Below, piece by piece: positions 16,064-25,356 of a DNA stretch of 64,000 nt. Within the stretch, counting starts at the first letter, position 1. Every line of letters starts with the position of its first letter. This stretch comes from Actinomadura sp. J1-007. GTDB taxonomy: Bacteria > Actinomycetota > Actinomycetes > Streptosporangiales > Streptosporangiaceae. The stretch lies in contig NZ_WING01000001.1 in the NCBI RefSeq assembly GCF_009793335.1, positions 6,076,001 to 6,140,000 on the forward strand, read 5' to 3'. The translations under genes and the position numbers were made by a program. The notes below the pieces were generated by a model. That model saw only the letters and a list, made by a program, of their open reading frames with translations. It was not told where the DNA came from and ran no database searches.

Positions 16064-17449
16064 TCACAGGCGGTTCCACGCGTCGGTGAGGACCGAGCGC
16101 AGGATCTGCTCGATCTCGGTGAAGTGCGAGCGGTCGCAGACGAGCGGCGGGGCGAGCTGGACGACCGGGTCGCCGCGGTCGTCGGCGCGGCAGTACAGGC
16201 CCGCCTCGTACAGGGCCTTGTCGAGGTGGCCGCGCAGCAGCCGCTCGCACTCCTCCTCGTCGAACGTCTCGCGGGTGGCCCGGTCCTTGACCAGCTCGAT
16301 CCCGTAGAAGTAGCCCGCGCCGCGCACGTCGCCGACGATCGGCAGGTCGCGCAGCCGGTCCAGGGTCGCGCGGAACGCGGCCTCGTTGCGGCGGACGTGC
16401 CCGAGCAGGTCCTCGCGTTCGAGCAGGTCGAGGTTGGCGAGCGCGACGGCGGCCGAGACGGGGTGGCCGCCGAAGGTGTAGCCGTGCGCGAACATCGCCG
16501 TGCCGTGCCGGAACGGCTCGAACAGCCGGTCGGCGACGAGCATCCCGCCGAGCGGCGAGTAGCCGGACGTGACCCCCTTGGCGAACGTGACGATGTCGGG
16601 CCGGTAGCCGTACCGCTGCGCCCCGAACATCGTCCCGAGCCGCCCGAACGCGCAGATCACCTCGTCCGACACCAGCAGCACGTCGTGCCGGTCGCAGATC
16701 TCCCGGACGCGCTCGAAGTAGCCGGGCGGCGGGGGGAAGCAGCCGCCGGCGTTCTGCACCGGTTCGAGGAAGACGGCGGCGACGGTGTCGGCGCCCTCGA
16801 ACTCGATCGCCTCCTCGATCCGGTCGGCGGCCCAGCGGCCGAACGCCTCGGGGTCGTCGCGGTGCTCGGGGGCGCGGTACAGGTTGGTGTTGGGCACCCG
16901 GAACCCGCTCGGCACGAGCGGCTCGTACGGCGCCTTCAGGCCGGGCAGTCCGGTGAGCGTCAGCGCGCCGTGCGGGGTGCCGTGGTACGCGACGGCGCGG
17001 CTGATCACCTTGTGCTTGCCGGGCCGCCCGGTCAGCTTGAAGTAGTGCTTGGCGAGCTTCCAGGCGCTCTCGACGGCCTCGCCGCCGCCGCTGGTGAAGA
17101 ACACGCGCCGCAGGCCGTCCGGGGCGAGGCCCGCGAGCCGTTCGGCCAGCTCGACGGCCTTCGGGTGCGCGTACGACCACAGCGGGAAGAACGCCAGCTC
17201 GGCGGCCTGCTTGGCGGCGGCCTGCGCGAGCTCCTCGCGGCCGTGCCCGGCCTGCACGGTGAACAGCCCGGAGAGCCCGTCGAGGTAGCGGCGGCCCCGG
17301 TCGTCGTACACGTACGGGCCCGCGCCGCGGACGATCATCGGCACCTCGGCGCCGTCCTGGTAGGGGGCGTGGCGGGCGAAGTGCATCCACAGGTGGTCGC
17401 GGGCCGCGGCCTGCAAGGACCGCCGCCGCTGTACGTCCGGCTCCGTCAT
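16064..17449 (-). CDS. class III aminotransferase (omega-transaminase, aspartate aminotransferase family)
   Basis: A 461-residue fold-type I PLP enzyme. The PLP lysine is in F-A-K-G-V-T-S-G-Y (about residue 291), preceded by the D-E-V aspartate (L-V-S-D-E-V-I-C-A-F-G-R). The phosphate-binding S-G-G-G-E-A-V-E-S-A is near 120, and a G-Y-T-F-G-G-H-P motif follows the lysine. Relatives transfer amino groups from beta-alanine, putrescine or similar omega-amines to pyruvate or 2-oxoglutarate. I chose ATG 17449 over the adjacent GTG 17452 because GAGGA lies 6 nt before it. A well-formed promoter with palindrome precedes it. Confidence 0.9.
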   Translation of the reverse strand: MTEPDVQRRRSLQAAARDHLWMHFARHAPYQDGAEVPMIVRGAGPYVYDDRGRRYLDGLSGLFTVQAGHGREELAQAAAKQAAELAFFPLWSYAHPKAVELAERLAGLAPDGLRRVFFTSGGGEAVESAWKLAKHYFKLTGRPGKHKVISRAVAYHGTPHGALTLTGLPGLKAPYEPLVPSGFRVPNTNLYRAPEHRDDPEAFGRWAADRIEEAIEFEGADTVAAVFLEPVQNAGGCFPPPPGYFERVREICDRHDVLLVSDEVICAFGRLGTMFGAQRYGYRPDIVTFAKGVTSGYSPLGGMLVADRLFEPFRHGTAMFAHGYTFGGHPVSAAVALANLDLLEREDLLGHVRRNEAAFRATLDRLRDLPIVGDVRGAGYFYGIELVKDRATRETFDEEECERLLRGHLDKALYEAGLYCRADDRGDPVVQLAPPLVCDRSHFTEIEQILRSVLTDAWNRL

Positions 17450-17502
17450 CACTCATCCTCGGGTGCGCGCTCTCACGTGGTGCGAGCGATCCAGTTGCCT
17501 TG

Positions 17503-17532
17503 ATGCTAAGTCCGTACGGATTTCGATGTAAA
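17503..17532 (-). promoter_or_regulatory. promoter of the class III aminotransferase with palindromic operator
   Basis: On the minus strand TTTACA (17532-17527) and TAGCAT (17508-17503) are separated by 18 bp, a near-consensus promoter. The spacer holds the palindrome TCCGTACGGA (17511-17520), extendable to a 16-bp near-palindrome at 17508-17523. Placement between -35 and -10 is the usual position for a repressor site. The regulator is unknown. Confidence 0.6.
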
Positions 17533-17658
17533 TACGTAGTTTGGCAGCGGTATCCGAAGAAGGAGAGTGATGTCACGCCCGCCGCGGGCCGGGGCGCGCG
17601 GTCGGGCCGGGGTAACGTCGCCGCCGGGCGCACGGGCGAAGCGGAGGACGGACCGGAC

Positions 17659-18543
17659 ATGAGCGCAATCGCGACGGGGACGATCAAGGCCAACGGACTG
17701 GAGTTCGGCTACCTTTCGGCCGGGCCGGAGGACGGGCCGCTGGCCCTGTGCCTGCACGGCTTCCCGGACTCGGCGCACACCTGGCGGCACCTGCTCCCCG
17801 AACTCGCGGGCGCCGGGTACCGGGCGGTCGCGCCGTTCATGCGGGGGTACGCGCCGACCGGCGTCCCCGCGGACGGGGCGTACCAGAGCGGGGCGCTCGC
17901 GGCCGACGCCGTCGCGCTGCACGAGGCGTTCGGCGGCGGCTCGGACGCGGTCATCGTGGGGCACGACTGGGGCGCGTTCGCCACCTACGGCGCCGCCGCG
18001 CTCGCGCCGGACCGGTGGCGCAGGGCGGTCACGCTCGCCGTCCCGCCGCTCGCGGCGATGGGCGAGGCGTTCTTCCGGTACGAGCAGCTCAAGCGCTCGT
18101 TCTACATCTTCGTGTTCCAGACGCCGCTGGCGGAGGCGGCGTTCGGCCGCGCGTTCGTCGAGGGGCTGTGGCGCGACTGGTCGCCGGGGTACGACGGGGC
18201 GCGGGACGTCGACCACGTCATGGACAGCCTGCGCACGCCCGCCAACGCCGCCGCGGCGATCGGCTACTACCGCGCGATGCTCGACCCGTCCGCGCACGTC
18301 GAGCGGTACGCGGCCGAGCAGGCGGCGGCCGGGGCGACGGGGGAGCGGCCCGTCCTCTACCTGCACGGCGCCGCCGACGGCTGCCTCGGGGCCGACGTCG
18401 TCATGCCGGACGGCGACCCGTCCGCCGTCCTCGCGCTGCTGCCCGAGGGCTCGCGCGCGGATCTGGTGCCCGGCGGCCACTTCCTCCATCTCGAACGCCC
18501 GGCCGAGGTGAACCGCCGCATCCTCGCCTGGCTCGCCGACTGA
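17659..18543 (+). CDS. alpha/beta hydrolase, epoxide hydrolase-like
   Basis: A 294-residue alpha/beta hydrolase. The oxyanion motif L-H-G-F-P-D is at 33-37, the nucleophile elbow G-H-D-W-G-A puts the catalytic Asp at about 103, and the catalytic His lies in G-G-H-F-L-H-L-E near the end. An Asp nucleophile in H-D-W-G-A is typical of epoxide hydrolases and dehalogenases rather than esterases. ATG 17659 follows GGAGGAC by a suitable distance; longer upstream frames lack resemblance. It is divergent from the aminotransferase and precedes the P450 cluster. Confidence 0.85.
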   Translation: MSAIATGTIKANGLEFGYLSAGPEDGPLALCLHGFPDSAHTWRHLLPELAGAGYRAVAPFMRGYAPTGVPADGAYQSGALAADAVALHEAFGGGSDAVIVGHDWGAFATYGAAALAPDRWRRAVTLAVPPLAAMGEAFFRYEQLKRSFYIFVFQTPLAEAAFGRAFVEGLWRDWSPGYDGARDVDHVMDSLRTPANAAAAIGYYRAMLDPSAHVERYAAEQAAAGATGERPVLYLHGAADGCLGADVVMPDGDPSAVLALLPEGSRADLVPGGHFLHLERPAEVNRRILAWLAD

Positions 18544-18577
18544 CGCCCCGGCTCCCCTGAGGCGGACGGGCCGCATC

Positions 18578-18613
18578 CCTGAGGCGGACGGGCCGCGACC
18601 CGTCCGCCTCAGG
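18578..18613 (+). terminator. perfect 15-bp terminator hairpin
   Basis: CCTGAGGCGGACGGG (18578-18592) pairs fully with CCCGTCCGCCTCAGG (18599-18613) around a 6-nt loop. A partial copy of the left arm sits at 18556-18570. It lies 35 nt after the hydrolase stop and directly before the P450 promoter, isolating the two. Confidence 0.75.
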
Positions 18614-18615
18614 CA

Positions 18616-18661
18616 TTGAACGGCCGCGCCGCGCGCTTTACATTGGCTGGAAGCGTGTAAA
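18616..18661 (+). promoter_or_regulatory. promoter of first P450 with TTTACA/TGTAAA inverted repeat
   Basis: TTGAAC (18616-18621) and TACATT (18639-18644) are spaced by 17 bp. TTTACA (18637-18642) overlapping the -10 is mirrored by TGTAAA at 18656-18661, 13 bp apart, placing a possible operator across the -10 and transcription start. Confidence 0.5.
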
Positions 18662-18696
18662 CCGAATCCCGTTCGCCCTACCCCCGGGGGAGTCGC

Positions 18697-19944
18697 ATGG
18701 CGCTCAACGTCGAGGACATCAACCTGACCGACTGGGACTTCTGGCGACGCCCGCACGACGAGCGGCACGCCGCGTTCAGGGCCCTGCGGAACGAGCCCGG
18801 GCTCCCGCGCTTCGAGGAGCCGGACATCGTGGTCGTCCCGCGCGGGCCCGGCTACCGCGCGGTCACCCGGCACGCCGACCTGGTCGAGGTGTCGCGCCGC
18901 CCGCAGGACTTCTGCTCGGGGAAGAGCGCGATCAGCATCCCCGACCTGCCCGACGAGCTGCACGAGTTCTTCGGCTCGATGATCAACATGGACGACCCGC
19001 GGCACGCCAAGATCCGCCGCATCGTGTCCCGCGCGTTCTCGCCGCGCATGATCCAGCGGTTCGAGGACCGCGTCGAGGAGGTCGCCCGGCGCATCGTGGA
19101 CGGGCTGGAGGGCGGCACCGGCGACTTCGTCGCGGACGTCGCCGCCCGGCTCCCCCTCACGATCATCTGCGATCTGATGGGGATCGCCGAGGACCGGTAC
19201 CGCACCGTGCTGGACGCCACCAACGTGATCCTGGCCGGCAACGACGCCGAGTTCCTGCCCGCCGGGGACCCCGAGCAGGTCGCGCTGGCGCTGCTCGAAG
19301 CGGGCCAGACGCTCAAGGACATCGTGGAGGACCTCGGCCGCAAGCGCCGCGTCGAGCCCGCCGACGACCTCGTGTCCGCGCTGGTGAACGCCAACATCGA
19401 CGGCGAGTCGCTGACCGACCAGGAGCTCGGGTCGTTCTTCATCCTGCTCGTCGTCGCCGGGAACGAGACCACCCGCAACGCCATCGCGCACGGCCTGGAC
19501 CTGTTCACCCGCCACCCCGGGCAGCGCGCGCTGCTCACGGGAGACTTCGAGGCGCGGATCCCGGGCGCCGTCGAGGAGATCGTCCGGTACGTCTCACCGG
19601 TGACCTGGATGCGGCGCACCGCCACCCGCGACACCACGCTGAACGGGCAGGACGTCAAGGAGGGCGACAAGCTCGTCCTCTACTACTGGTCGGCCAACCG
19701 CGACGAGACCGTCTTCGAGGACGCCGACCGGTTCGACATCCTGCGCGACAGCGGCGGGCACGTGGGCTTCGGCGGGCCCGGCCCGCACTTCTGCCTGGGC
19801 GCCCACCTCGCCCGCCGCGAGATCACGGTGATGTTCCGCGAGCTGCTGCGCCGCCACCCCGGCGTCCGCGCCACCGCCGAACCCGAGCGCCTGGAGGCCA
19901 GCTTCATCAACGGCATCAAGCGCCTCCCCTACGCCCTGTCCTAG
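18697..19944 (+). CDS. cytochrome P450, CYP124/125/142-like
   Basis: A 415-residue P450. The I-helix oxygen-activation motif is A-G-N-E-T-T-R-N and the haem loop G-F-G-G-P-G-P-H-F-C-L-G-A-H-L carries the cysteine ligand. N-terminal landmarks (F-F-G-S-M-I-N-M-D-D-P-R-H) and the end F-I-N-G-I-K are those of the CYP124/125/142 group, which hydroxylates terminal carbons of methyl-branched lipids and sterol side chains. It is a soluble enzyme needing ferredoxin and reductase, neither encoded nearby. It is about 55-60% like the second P450 by eye. ATG 18697 follows GGGGGAG. Confidence 0.92.
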   Translation: MALNVEDINLTDWDFWRRPHDERHAAFRALRNEPGLPRFEEPDIVVVPRGPGYRAVTRHADLVEVSRRPQDFCSGKSAISIPDLPDELHEFFGSMINMDDPRHAKIRRIVSRAFSPRMIQRFEDRVEEVARRIVDGLEGGTGDFVADVAARLPLTIICDLMGIAEDRYRTVLDATNVILAGNDAEFLPAGDPEQVALALLEAGQTLKDIVEDLGRKRRVEPADDLVSALVNANIDGESLTDQELGSFFILLVVAGNETTRNAIAHGLDLFTRHPGQRALLTGDFEARIPGAVEEIVRYVSPVTWMRRTATRDTTLNGQDVKEGDKLVLYYWSANRDETVFEDADRFDILRDSGGHVGFGGPGPHFCLGAHLARREITVMFRELLRRHPGVRATAEPERLEASFINGIKRLPYALS

Positions 19945-20082
19945 CCGGTCCGCGCCCCTCCGGCGCGCCCGTGGCGGCCGTTCCGCGTCCACGCCGCACG
20001 CACCCGACGAGCGGGTGAACAGTGGATGGCAGCCTGGCGAGGACGCGTGAGCCGGACGGCCGCCGCCCCTACCGTGGCCGTC

Positions 20083-22095
20083 GTGACGGAGAACGATCCC
20101 GCCCCCGGCGCCGCGCGGGCGCGGGCCGACCGGCTGGCGGCGGACAACGCGGCCGTGCGCCTGCGGCTCGCCGAGCTGGAGAACGAGCGGGACGAGCGCG
20201 ACCGGCAGATCGCGCGGCTCACCGAGGCGCTGTCCGACACCGCGCGCCGGCTCGGCGACCTCGACCGCGAGCGCGCCGAGCAGGCGCACCGCGCCGAGTG
20301 GGCGGAGTGGCGGGTCCGGGCCGCCGCGCTGCGGCGGTCGGCGCGGCTCGGCGGCGCGCTCGGCGCGTTCCGGCGGCGCCCGCTCGCGCCCGCCTCGTTC
20401 CGGCGCGTCCGCGAGGCGCTGCGGGCCCGCCCGCTGCCGCCCGAGCCCGCCGAGCATCCGCGCGCTCCGCGCCGCCCCGAGGTCCGCGTCGCCGACACCG
20501 AGCCGCTGGACGTCCCGGCCGCCCCGGAGCCGCCGGGCCCGGTCGTCCGGCCCGGCCTGACCGCCGCCGTCGTGCTCGGCCCGGCCGCCGAGGCGGCGCT
20601 GCGGTACGAGTGGCGGCAGGTCGCCGGGTTCGGGCCGGCCGACTGGCGCGAGGTGTTCGAGGCCGAACGGCCCGAACTGCTGCTCGTCGAGTCGGTCGCC
20701 ACCGGCCTCCCGATCGCGGAGCTGGCCGCCTGGTGCCGCGAGAACGGCGTGCCGTCCGCGTACTGGGACACCGGCGCCGGCCTCGCGGACGCCGCGCGCG
20801 AGCTCGACCACGTCTTCACCGTCGACCCCGGCGCGGTCGCGGCGTACCGCGAACGGCTCGGGCACGACCGCGTGCACGTCCTGCCGTTCGCCGCGCAGCC
20901 GCGCCTGCACCACCCGGAGCGCGGCGCGGGCCACGGCCGCTACCCCCTGCTGTACGAGGGGGAGTACGACGAGTCCGCCGAGTTCCTCATCGCGCCCGCG
21001 CCCCGCCTCGGCGCCCACTTCTCCGGCACCGGCTTCCCGCACCTGTACCGGCAGCGCGTCGTCCCGCCGCTCCCGTACGGCGAGGCCCTGGCGGCCCGCA
21101 AGCGCTACCGGGTGCTGCTCGCCCCCGACCGGCGCCGCGCGTACGAGGCGGCGGCGGCCGGCGTCCCCGTCGTGCACCACCGCGAGCCGCCCGCCGGGGA
21201 GCCCGCGTTCGGCCCCGTCGTGGACGGCCCCAAGGACGCCTCGCGGATGCTGCGCGCCCTCCTCGCCGGGCCCGAGCTGCGCGACCGGCAGGCGCACCTG
21301 GCGCTCCGCGAGGTGCACCGGGCGCACACCTACCGGCACCGGGTCGACACCGTCCTGCGGACGCTGGGCCGCGAAGGCGACGCGGCCGGGCGCCCGGCGG
21401 AGCGTCCCGCCGTCTCGCTGCTGCTGCCGACCTGCCGGCCCGAGCAGGTCGGGCCCGCGATCGAGCAGGCGGCGCGGCAGCTCTGGCGGCCGTTGCAGCT
21501 CGTGCTCGTCCTGCACGGCCTCGACCTCGACCCCGCGCTCGTCGAGAAGCAGGCGATCGCCGCCGGCCTCGACGACGCCGTTGTGATCGCGGCCGACCGC
21601 TCGGTGTCCCTCGGCGGCTGCCTCAACCTCGCGATCGACGCGGCGTCCGGCACGTACCTCGGCAAGATGGACGACGACGAGCTGTACGGGCCGCACTACC
21701 TGTCGGACCTGCTGCCGGCGTTCTCCTACACCGAGGCGGGCGTCGTCGGGAAGCTCGCCCACTACGCGCACCTGGCGTCGATCGGCGCGACGCTGCTGCG
21801 CTACCCCGACCACGAGCACCGCTACGTGGACGTCCTGCGCGGCGGCGCGCTGCTCGCCGAAGGCGACCTGCTGCGCGCCTACCGGTTCGCCGACGTCGGG
21901 CGCGGCGAGGACACCGACCTGTTCCGGCGGCTGCGCGCCGACGGCGTCCGGGTGTACGCGGCGGACAGGTTCTCGTTCATCACCGTCCGGCACGCCGACG
22001 CGGCGCGGCACACCTGGCGGCCGAGCGACCTCGAACTCCTCGCCGACAGCCGCCTGGCGTTCTACGGCCTGGCCGAGGAGCACATCATGTTCTGA
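20083..22095 (+). CDS. glycosyltransferase with coiled coil, CgeB-like and GT2 parts
   Basis: About 670 residues in three parts. An N-terminal highly charged coiled coil (A-E-L-E-N-E-R-D-E-R-D-R-Q-I-A-R-L) covers roughly the first 75 residues. A central Rossmann-like region resembles CgeB/GT4-type proteins (R-Y-R-V-L-L-A-P-D, then a G-V-P-V-V-H-H loop). The C-terminal GT-A domain has S-L-L-L-P-T-C-R-P and the acidic K-M-D-D-D-E-L-Y metal site. Acceptor and sugar are unknown. GTG 20083 lies 7 nt after TACCGT, suggesting a leaderless start; ATG 20026 and GTG 20047 are alternatives. It sits between two P450 genes on the same strand. Confidence 0.78.
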   Translation: MTENDPAPGAARARADRLAADNAAVRLRLAELENERDERDRQIARLTEALSDTARRLGDLDRERAEQAHRAEWAEWRVRAAALRRSARLGGALGAFRRRPLAPASFRRVREALRARPLPPEPAEHPRAPRRPEVRVADTEPLDVPAAPEPPGPVVRPGLTAAVVLGPAAEAALRYEWRQVAGFGPADWREVFEAERPELLLVESVATGLPIAELAAWCRENGVPSAYWDTGAGLADAARELDHVFTVDPGAVAAYRERLGHDRVHVLPFAAQPRLHHPERGAGHGRYPLLYEGEYDESAEFLIAPAPRLGAHFSGTGFPHLYRQRVVPPLPYGEALAARKRYRVLLAPDRRRAYEAAAAGVPVVHHREPPAGEPAFGPVVDGPKDASRMLRALLAGPELRDRQAHLALREVHRAHTYRHRVDTVLRTLGREGDAAGRPAERPAVSLLLPTCRPEQVGPAIEQAARQLWRPLQLVLVLHGLDLDPALVEKQAIAAGLDDAVVIAADRSVSLGGCLNLAIDAASGTYLGKMDDDELYGPHYLSDLLPAFSYTEAGVVGKLAHYAHLASIGATLLRYPDHEHRYVDVLRGGALLAEGDLLRAYRFADVGRGEDTDLFRRLRADGVRVYAADRFSFITVRHADAARHTWRPSDLELLADSRLAFYGLAEEHIMF

Positions 22096-22177
22096 CGCCC
22101 GGCCGCCGTCCGCCGACCCGTGCTGAATCGCGTTCGGGCGTCTTGACGCCGCCGCCCTCGCGGGCGCCAATGGGAGG

Positions 22178-23422
22178 ATGCGAACCGAGGACATCGACCT
22201 GTCCGACATGGGCTTCTGGGCCCGTCCGTCCGCCGAACGGAACGCGGCGTTCGCGGCGCTCCGGCGGCTGGAGCGGCCCGCGCACTTCGCCGAGCCCGAC
22301 CTGTCCGCCCTCGGCTTCCCGCAGGGGCCCGGCTACTACGCCCTCGTCACGCACGCGGACGTGACCGAGGCCAGCCGCAACCCCAAGGTCTTCTGCTCCT
22401 CGCGCGGCAGCGTGGCCAACACCTTCGACCCGCCCGAGGAGTTCCTGGAGTACTTCGGGTCGATGATCAACATGGACGACCCGCGGCACGCCCGGCTGCG
22501 CCGCATCGTGTCCCGCGCGTTCACCCCGAAGATGGTCGAGAAGATCCGCGCGGACATCGACCGGGCCGCCGTCCGGCTGATCGAGGACCTGCGGCGCAAG
22601 GGCGGCGGCGACTTCGTCACCGAGGTCGCCGCCCCGCTCCCCCTGAAGATCATCTGCGATCTGATGGGGCTGCCCGAGGAGCGCTACCGGCGGGTCTTCG
22701 AGCTGTCCAACGCGATGATCGGCTCGTTCGACCCCGAGTACGTGCCCGACTACACCGAGGCGCTCGGCACGGTCCTCGCGTCCGCCGAGGAGATGCGCGG
22801 GCTCGTCCAGGACCTCGCCGCGGAACGGGCCGAGCGCCCCGCCGACGACCTCACGTCCCTGCTGGTGCACGCGAACGTCGACGGCGAGTCGCTCAGCGAC
22901 CAGGAGCTCGGCTCGTTCTTCATCCTCCTGCTCGTCGCGGGCAACGAGACCACGCGCAACGCCATCGCGCACGGGCTGAAGCAGCTCACCCTCAACCCCG
23001 GCCAGCGCGACCGCTGGATGTCCGACTTCGACCGGTACGCTCCGAGCGCCGTCGAGGAGATCGTCCGCTACGCCAGCCCCGTCACGTACATGCGCCGCAC
23101 CGTCACCGGCGACTACGACCTCCACGGGCACCGCTTCCGGGACGGCGACAAGGTGCTGATGTTCTACTGCTCGGCCAACCGCGACGAGAGCGTGTTCGCC
23201 GACCCGGACCGGTTCGACATCACCCGCGACCCGAACCCGCACCTCGGGTTCGGCGCCGCGGGCCCGCACTTCTGCCTGGGCGCCCACCTGGCCCGGATGG
23301 AGATCACCGTGGTGTTCCGGGAGCTGTTCCGGCGGCTGCCGGGCCTGCGCTCGGCGGCCCCGCCGGAACGGCTCCACTCCAACTTCATCAACGGGATCAA
23401 GCACCTGCGCTGCGAGTTCTGA
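22178..23422 (+). CDS. cytochrome P450, CYP124-like
   Basis: A 414-residue P450 with A-G-N-E-T-T-R-N in the I helix, E-E-I-V-R-Y/M-R-R-T, and haem loop G-F-G-A-A-G-P-H-F-C-L-G-A-H-L. From memory, the stretch running W-M-S-D-F-D through V-E-E-I-V-R-Y-A-S-P-V to Y-C-S-A-N-R-D-E-S resembles Mycobacterium CYP124, an omega-hydroxylase preferring methyl-branched lipids. Together with tmsAB making a methyl-branched fatty acid and a facing acyl-CoA ligase, a role in branched-lipid oxidation is plausible inference. ATG 22178 is preceded by GGGAGG. It converges on the fadD-like gene with a 48-nt gap. Confidence 0.92.
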   Translation: MRTEDIDLSDMGFWARPSAERNAAFAALRRLERPAHFAEPDLSALGFPQGPGYYALVTHADVTEASRNPKVFCSSRGSVANTFDPPEEFLEYFGSMINMDDPRHARLRRIVSRAFTPKMVEKIRADIDRAAVRLIEDLRRKGGGDFVTEVAAPLPLKIICDLMGLPEERYRRVFELSNAMIGSFDPEYVPDYTEALGTVLASAEEMRGLVQDLAAERAERPADDLTSLLVHANVDGESLSDQELGSFFILLLVAGNETTRNAIAHGLKQLTLNPGQRDRWMSDFDRYAPSAVEEIVRYASPVTYMRRTVTGDYDLHGHRFRDGDKVLMFYCSANRDESVFADPDRFDITRDPNPHLGFGAAGPHFCLGAHLARMEITVVFRELFRRLPGLRSAAPPERLHSNFINGIKHLRCEF

Positions 23423-23470
23423 GCGCGGGGCGGACGGCCCCGGCCCCCGCCGCGCGGGCGCGGCGCCGGG

Positions 23471-25015
23471 TCAGCGCAGCTCGCGCTTGAGGATCTTGCC
23501 GGTGGCCGTCATCGGGAGCTCGTCGCGGAACTCCACGATCCTCGGGTACTTGTAGTTGGCGAACTGCTCCTTGCCCCACGCGACCAGCTCGTCCTCGGTG
23601 AGCGCGGCGTCCGGGACGCGGATCACGTACGCCTTGATCTCCTCGCCGTGGCTCTCGTGCGGGACGCCGACGACGGCGGCCAGCGAGACCTGCGGGTGGG
23701 TCATCAGGACCTCCTCCAGCTCCCGCGGGTACACGTTGTAGCCGCCCCGGATGATCATGTCCTTGGAGCGGTCGATGATGAAGTAGTAGCCCTCGTCGTC
23801 GCGGCGGGCCACGTCGCCGGTCCGGAACCAGCCGTCCCGCATGGCGGCGGCGGTCGCGTCCGGGCGCTTGTAGTAGCCCTTCATGATGTTGTGGCCGCGC
23901 ACGGCGATCTCGCCCGGCCCCTCGCCCTCGACGTCCTTCCAGTCGTCGTCGATCAGCTTCATCTCCACGCCCCACACCGGCAGGCCGATCGAGCCCGCCT
24001 TGGTGGGGCGGTCGGGCCGGTTGAACGAGGCGACCGGCGAGGTCTCCGACAGCCCGTACCCCTCCAGGACGTCCAGGCCGAACTTCTCCTTGAAGCCCTT
24101 GAGGACCTCCATCGGCAGCGCCGAACCGCCCGACACCGCGACCCGCAGGTTGGCGCGGATCGCCTCGACGTCCTCGGGGGAGGCGTCGGCGGTCAGCAGC
24201 CCCCAGTACATGGTCGGGACGCCCGCGAAGATGTTCACCTTCTCCTTGACCATCAGCTCGATGGCCTGCGCGGCGTCGAACCGGGGCTGGAGCACCAGCG
24301 TCGCCCGCCGGTAGAACCCGACGTTCAGCACGCAGGTCTGGCCGAAGATGTGGAACAGCGGCAGCGTCACGAGCGAGGTGTCGTGCAGCGTCCTGGCGAA
24401 CAGCGTGTCGTCCACCATCGCGTTCATCAGCAGGTTGCCGTGCGACAGCTCCGCGCCCTTCGGCTGCCCGGTCGTGCCGCTGGTGTAGATGATCACCGCG
24501 GTGTCGGTCGCCTCGGTGGGCTCCGGCTCGAACGCGGCCGGCTGGTCGGCGAGCGCGGCCCAGAACAGCTCGGCGCCCTCGATCGGCGACTCGGTGGTGG
24601 ACAGGCTGGCGGGCAGCAGGAAGAAGTGCTCGCAGGCCGCGGCCTGCTCGAACCCGGCGTGGCCCATCTCGCCGAGCGGCAGCTCGGGCGTCCCCTCGAA
24701 GCAGAAGAACGCCTTCGCGTCGGAGTCGGCGAGGTGGTAGGCGATCTCGCGCGGCTTGAGCAGGACGTTCAGCGGGACGACGACCGCGCCCGCCTTCAGC
24801 GCCCCGTAGTAGACCATCGGGAAGTACGGGAGGTTGGGCGACGACAGCGCGATCTTGTCGCCGGGCCCGACGCCCCGCGCCCGCAGCAGGTTGGCGACCT
24901 GGTCGGCGACCGAGTTCACGAAGGAGTACGAGAGCCGCATGTCGCCGAAGACCAGCGCGTCGCGGTCGGGCGTCTCCCGGGCGGCGTCCTCCAGCAGGAC
25001 GGAAAGGTTCAGCAT
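23471..25015 (-). CDS. long-chain fatty acid-CoA ligase (AMP-forming, FadD-like)
   Basis: A 514-residue ANL-superfamily enzyme. The P-loop Y-T-S-G-T-T-G-Q-P-K-G is near residue 176, E-G-Y-G-L-S-E-T-S near 318, and the hinge motif Y-F-I-I-D-R-S-K-D-M-I near 405. The C-terminal catalytic lysine is in T-A-T-G-K-I-L-K-R. It activates a carboxylic acid to acyl-AMP and then acyl-CoA; length and motifs fit medium/long-chain fatty acid ligases such as FadD13. It starts at ATG 25015 and converges on the CYP124-like gene. Confidence 0.9.
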   Translation of the reverse strand: MLNLSVLLEDAARETPDRDALVFGDMRLSYSFVNSVADQVANLLRARGVGPGDKIALSSPNLPYFPMVYYGALKAGAVVVPLNVLLKPREIAYHLADSDAKAFFCFEGTPELPLGEMGHAGFEQAAACEHFFLLPASLSTTESPIEGAELFWAALADQPAAFEPEPTEATDTAVIIYTSGTTGQPKGAELSHGNLLMNAMVDDTLFARTLHDTSLVTLPLFHIFGQTCVLNVGFYRRATLVLQPRFDAAQAIELMVKEKVNIFAGVPTMYWGLLTADASPEDVEAIRANLRVAVSGGSALPMEVLKGFKEKFGLDVLEGYGLSETSPVASFNRPDRPTKAGSIGLPVWGVEMKLIDDDWKDVEGEGPGEIAVRGHNIMKGYYKRPDATAAAMRDGWFRTGDVARRDDEGYYFIIDRSKDMIIRGGYNVYPRELEEVLMTHPQVSLAAVVGVPHESHGEEIKAYVIRVPDAALTEDELVAWGKEQFANYKYPRIVEFRDELPMTATGKILKRELR

Positions 25016-25231
25016 GGCACTCCTCGCGCGGGGTTCGTCACCAGGCGGTTGTTACCGACGAGTGTATGAATCGTTGGGCTCATCCTGGTGCATCGGAGAC
25101 CGCCCGCGCCATCCCGGGATCGGTAGATGACGTGCGGTTCTTGACGGAAACCGGCAAAGGAACCCTGCTGCGCGTGAGCAACCGGGGCCCGCGGGGGCCC
25201 TCGGCCGCCCCCGGGCATGAGGTTGCGGCGC

Positions 25232-25263
25232 GCCGCCGTTCTGACGCCTCTCAGAACGGCGGC
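25232..25263 (-). terminator. 13-bp hairpin downstream of LPMO gene
   Basis: GCCGCCGTTCTGA (25232-25244) pairs perfectly with TCAGAACGGCGGC (25251-25263), 6-nt loop, 94 nt past the LPMO stop. A second GC-rich hairpin (GCCGGGCCCTC with GAGGGGCCCGGC, around 25281-25312) lies nearer. These probably end LPMO transcription before the acyl-CoA ligase gene. The rest of this 340-bp gap holds nothing else I can identify. Confidence 0.55.
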
Positions 25264-25356
25264 ACGCCGCAAGCCGATGAGCCGGGCCCTCGGGGCGGTG
25301 AGGGGCCCGGCGGGCCGGGGCCGCGGGGGGAGGCCCGGCCCGGATCCCCGTCGGGG

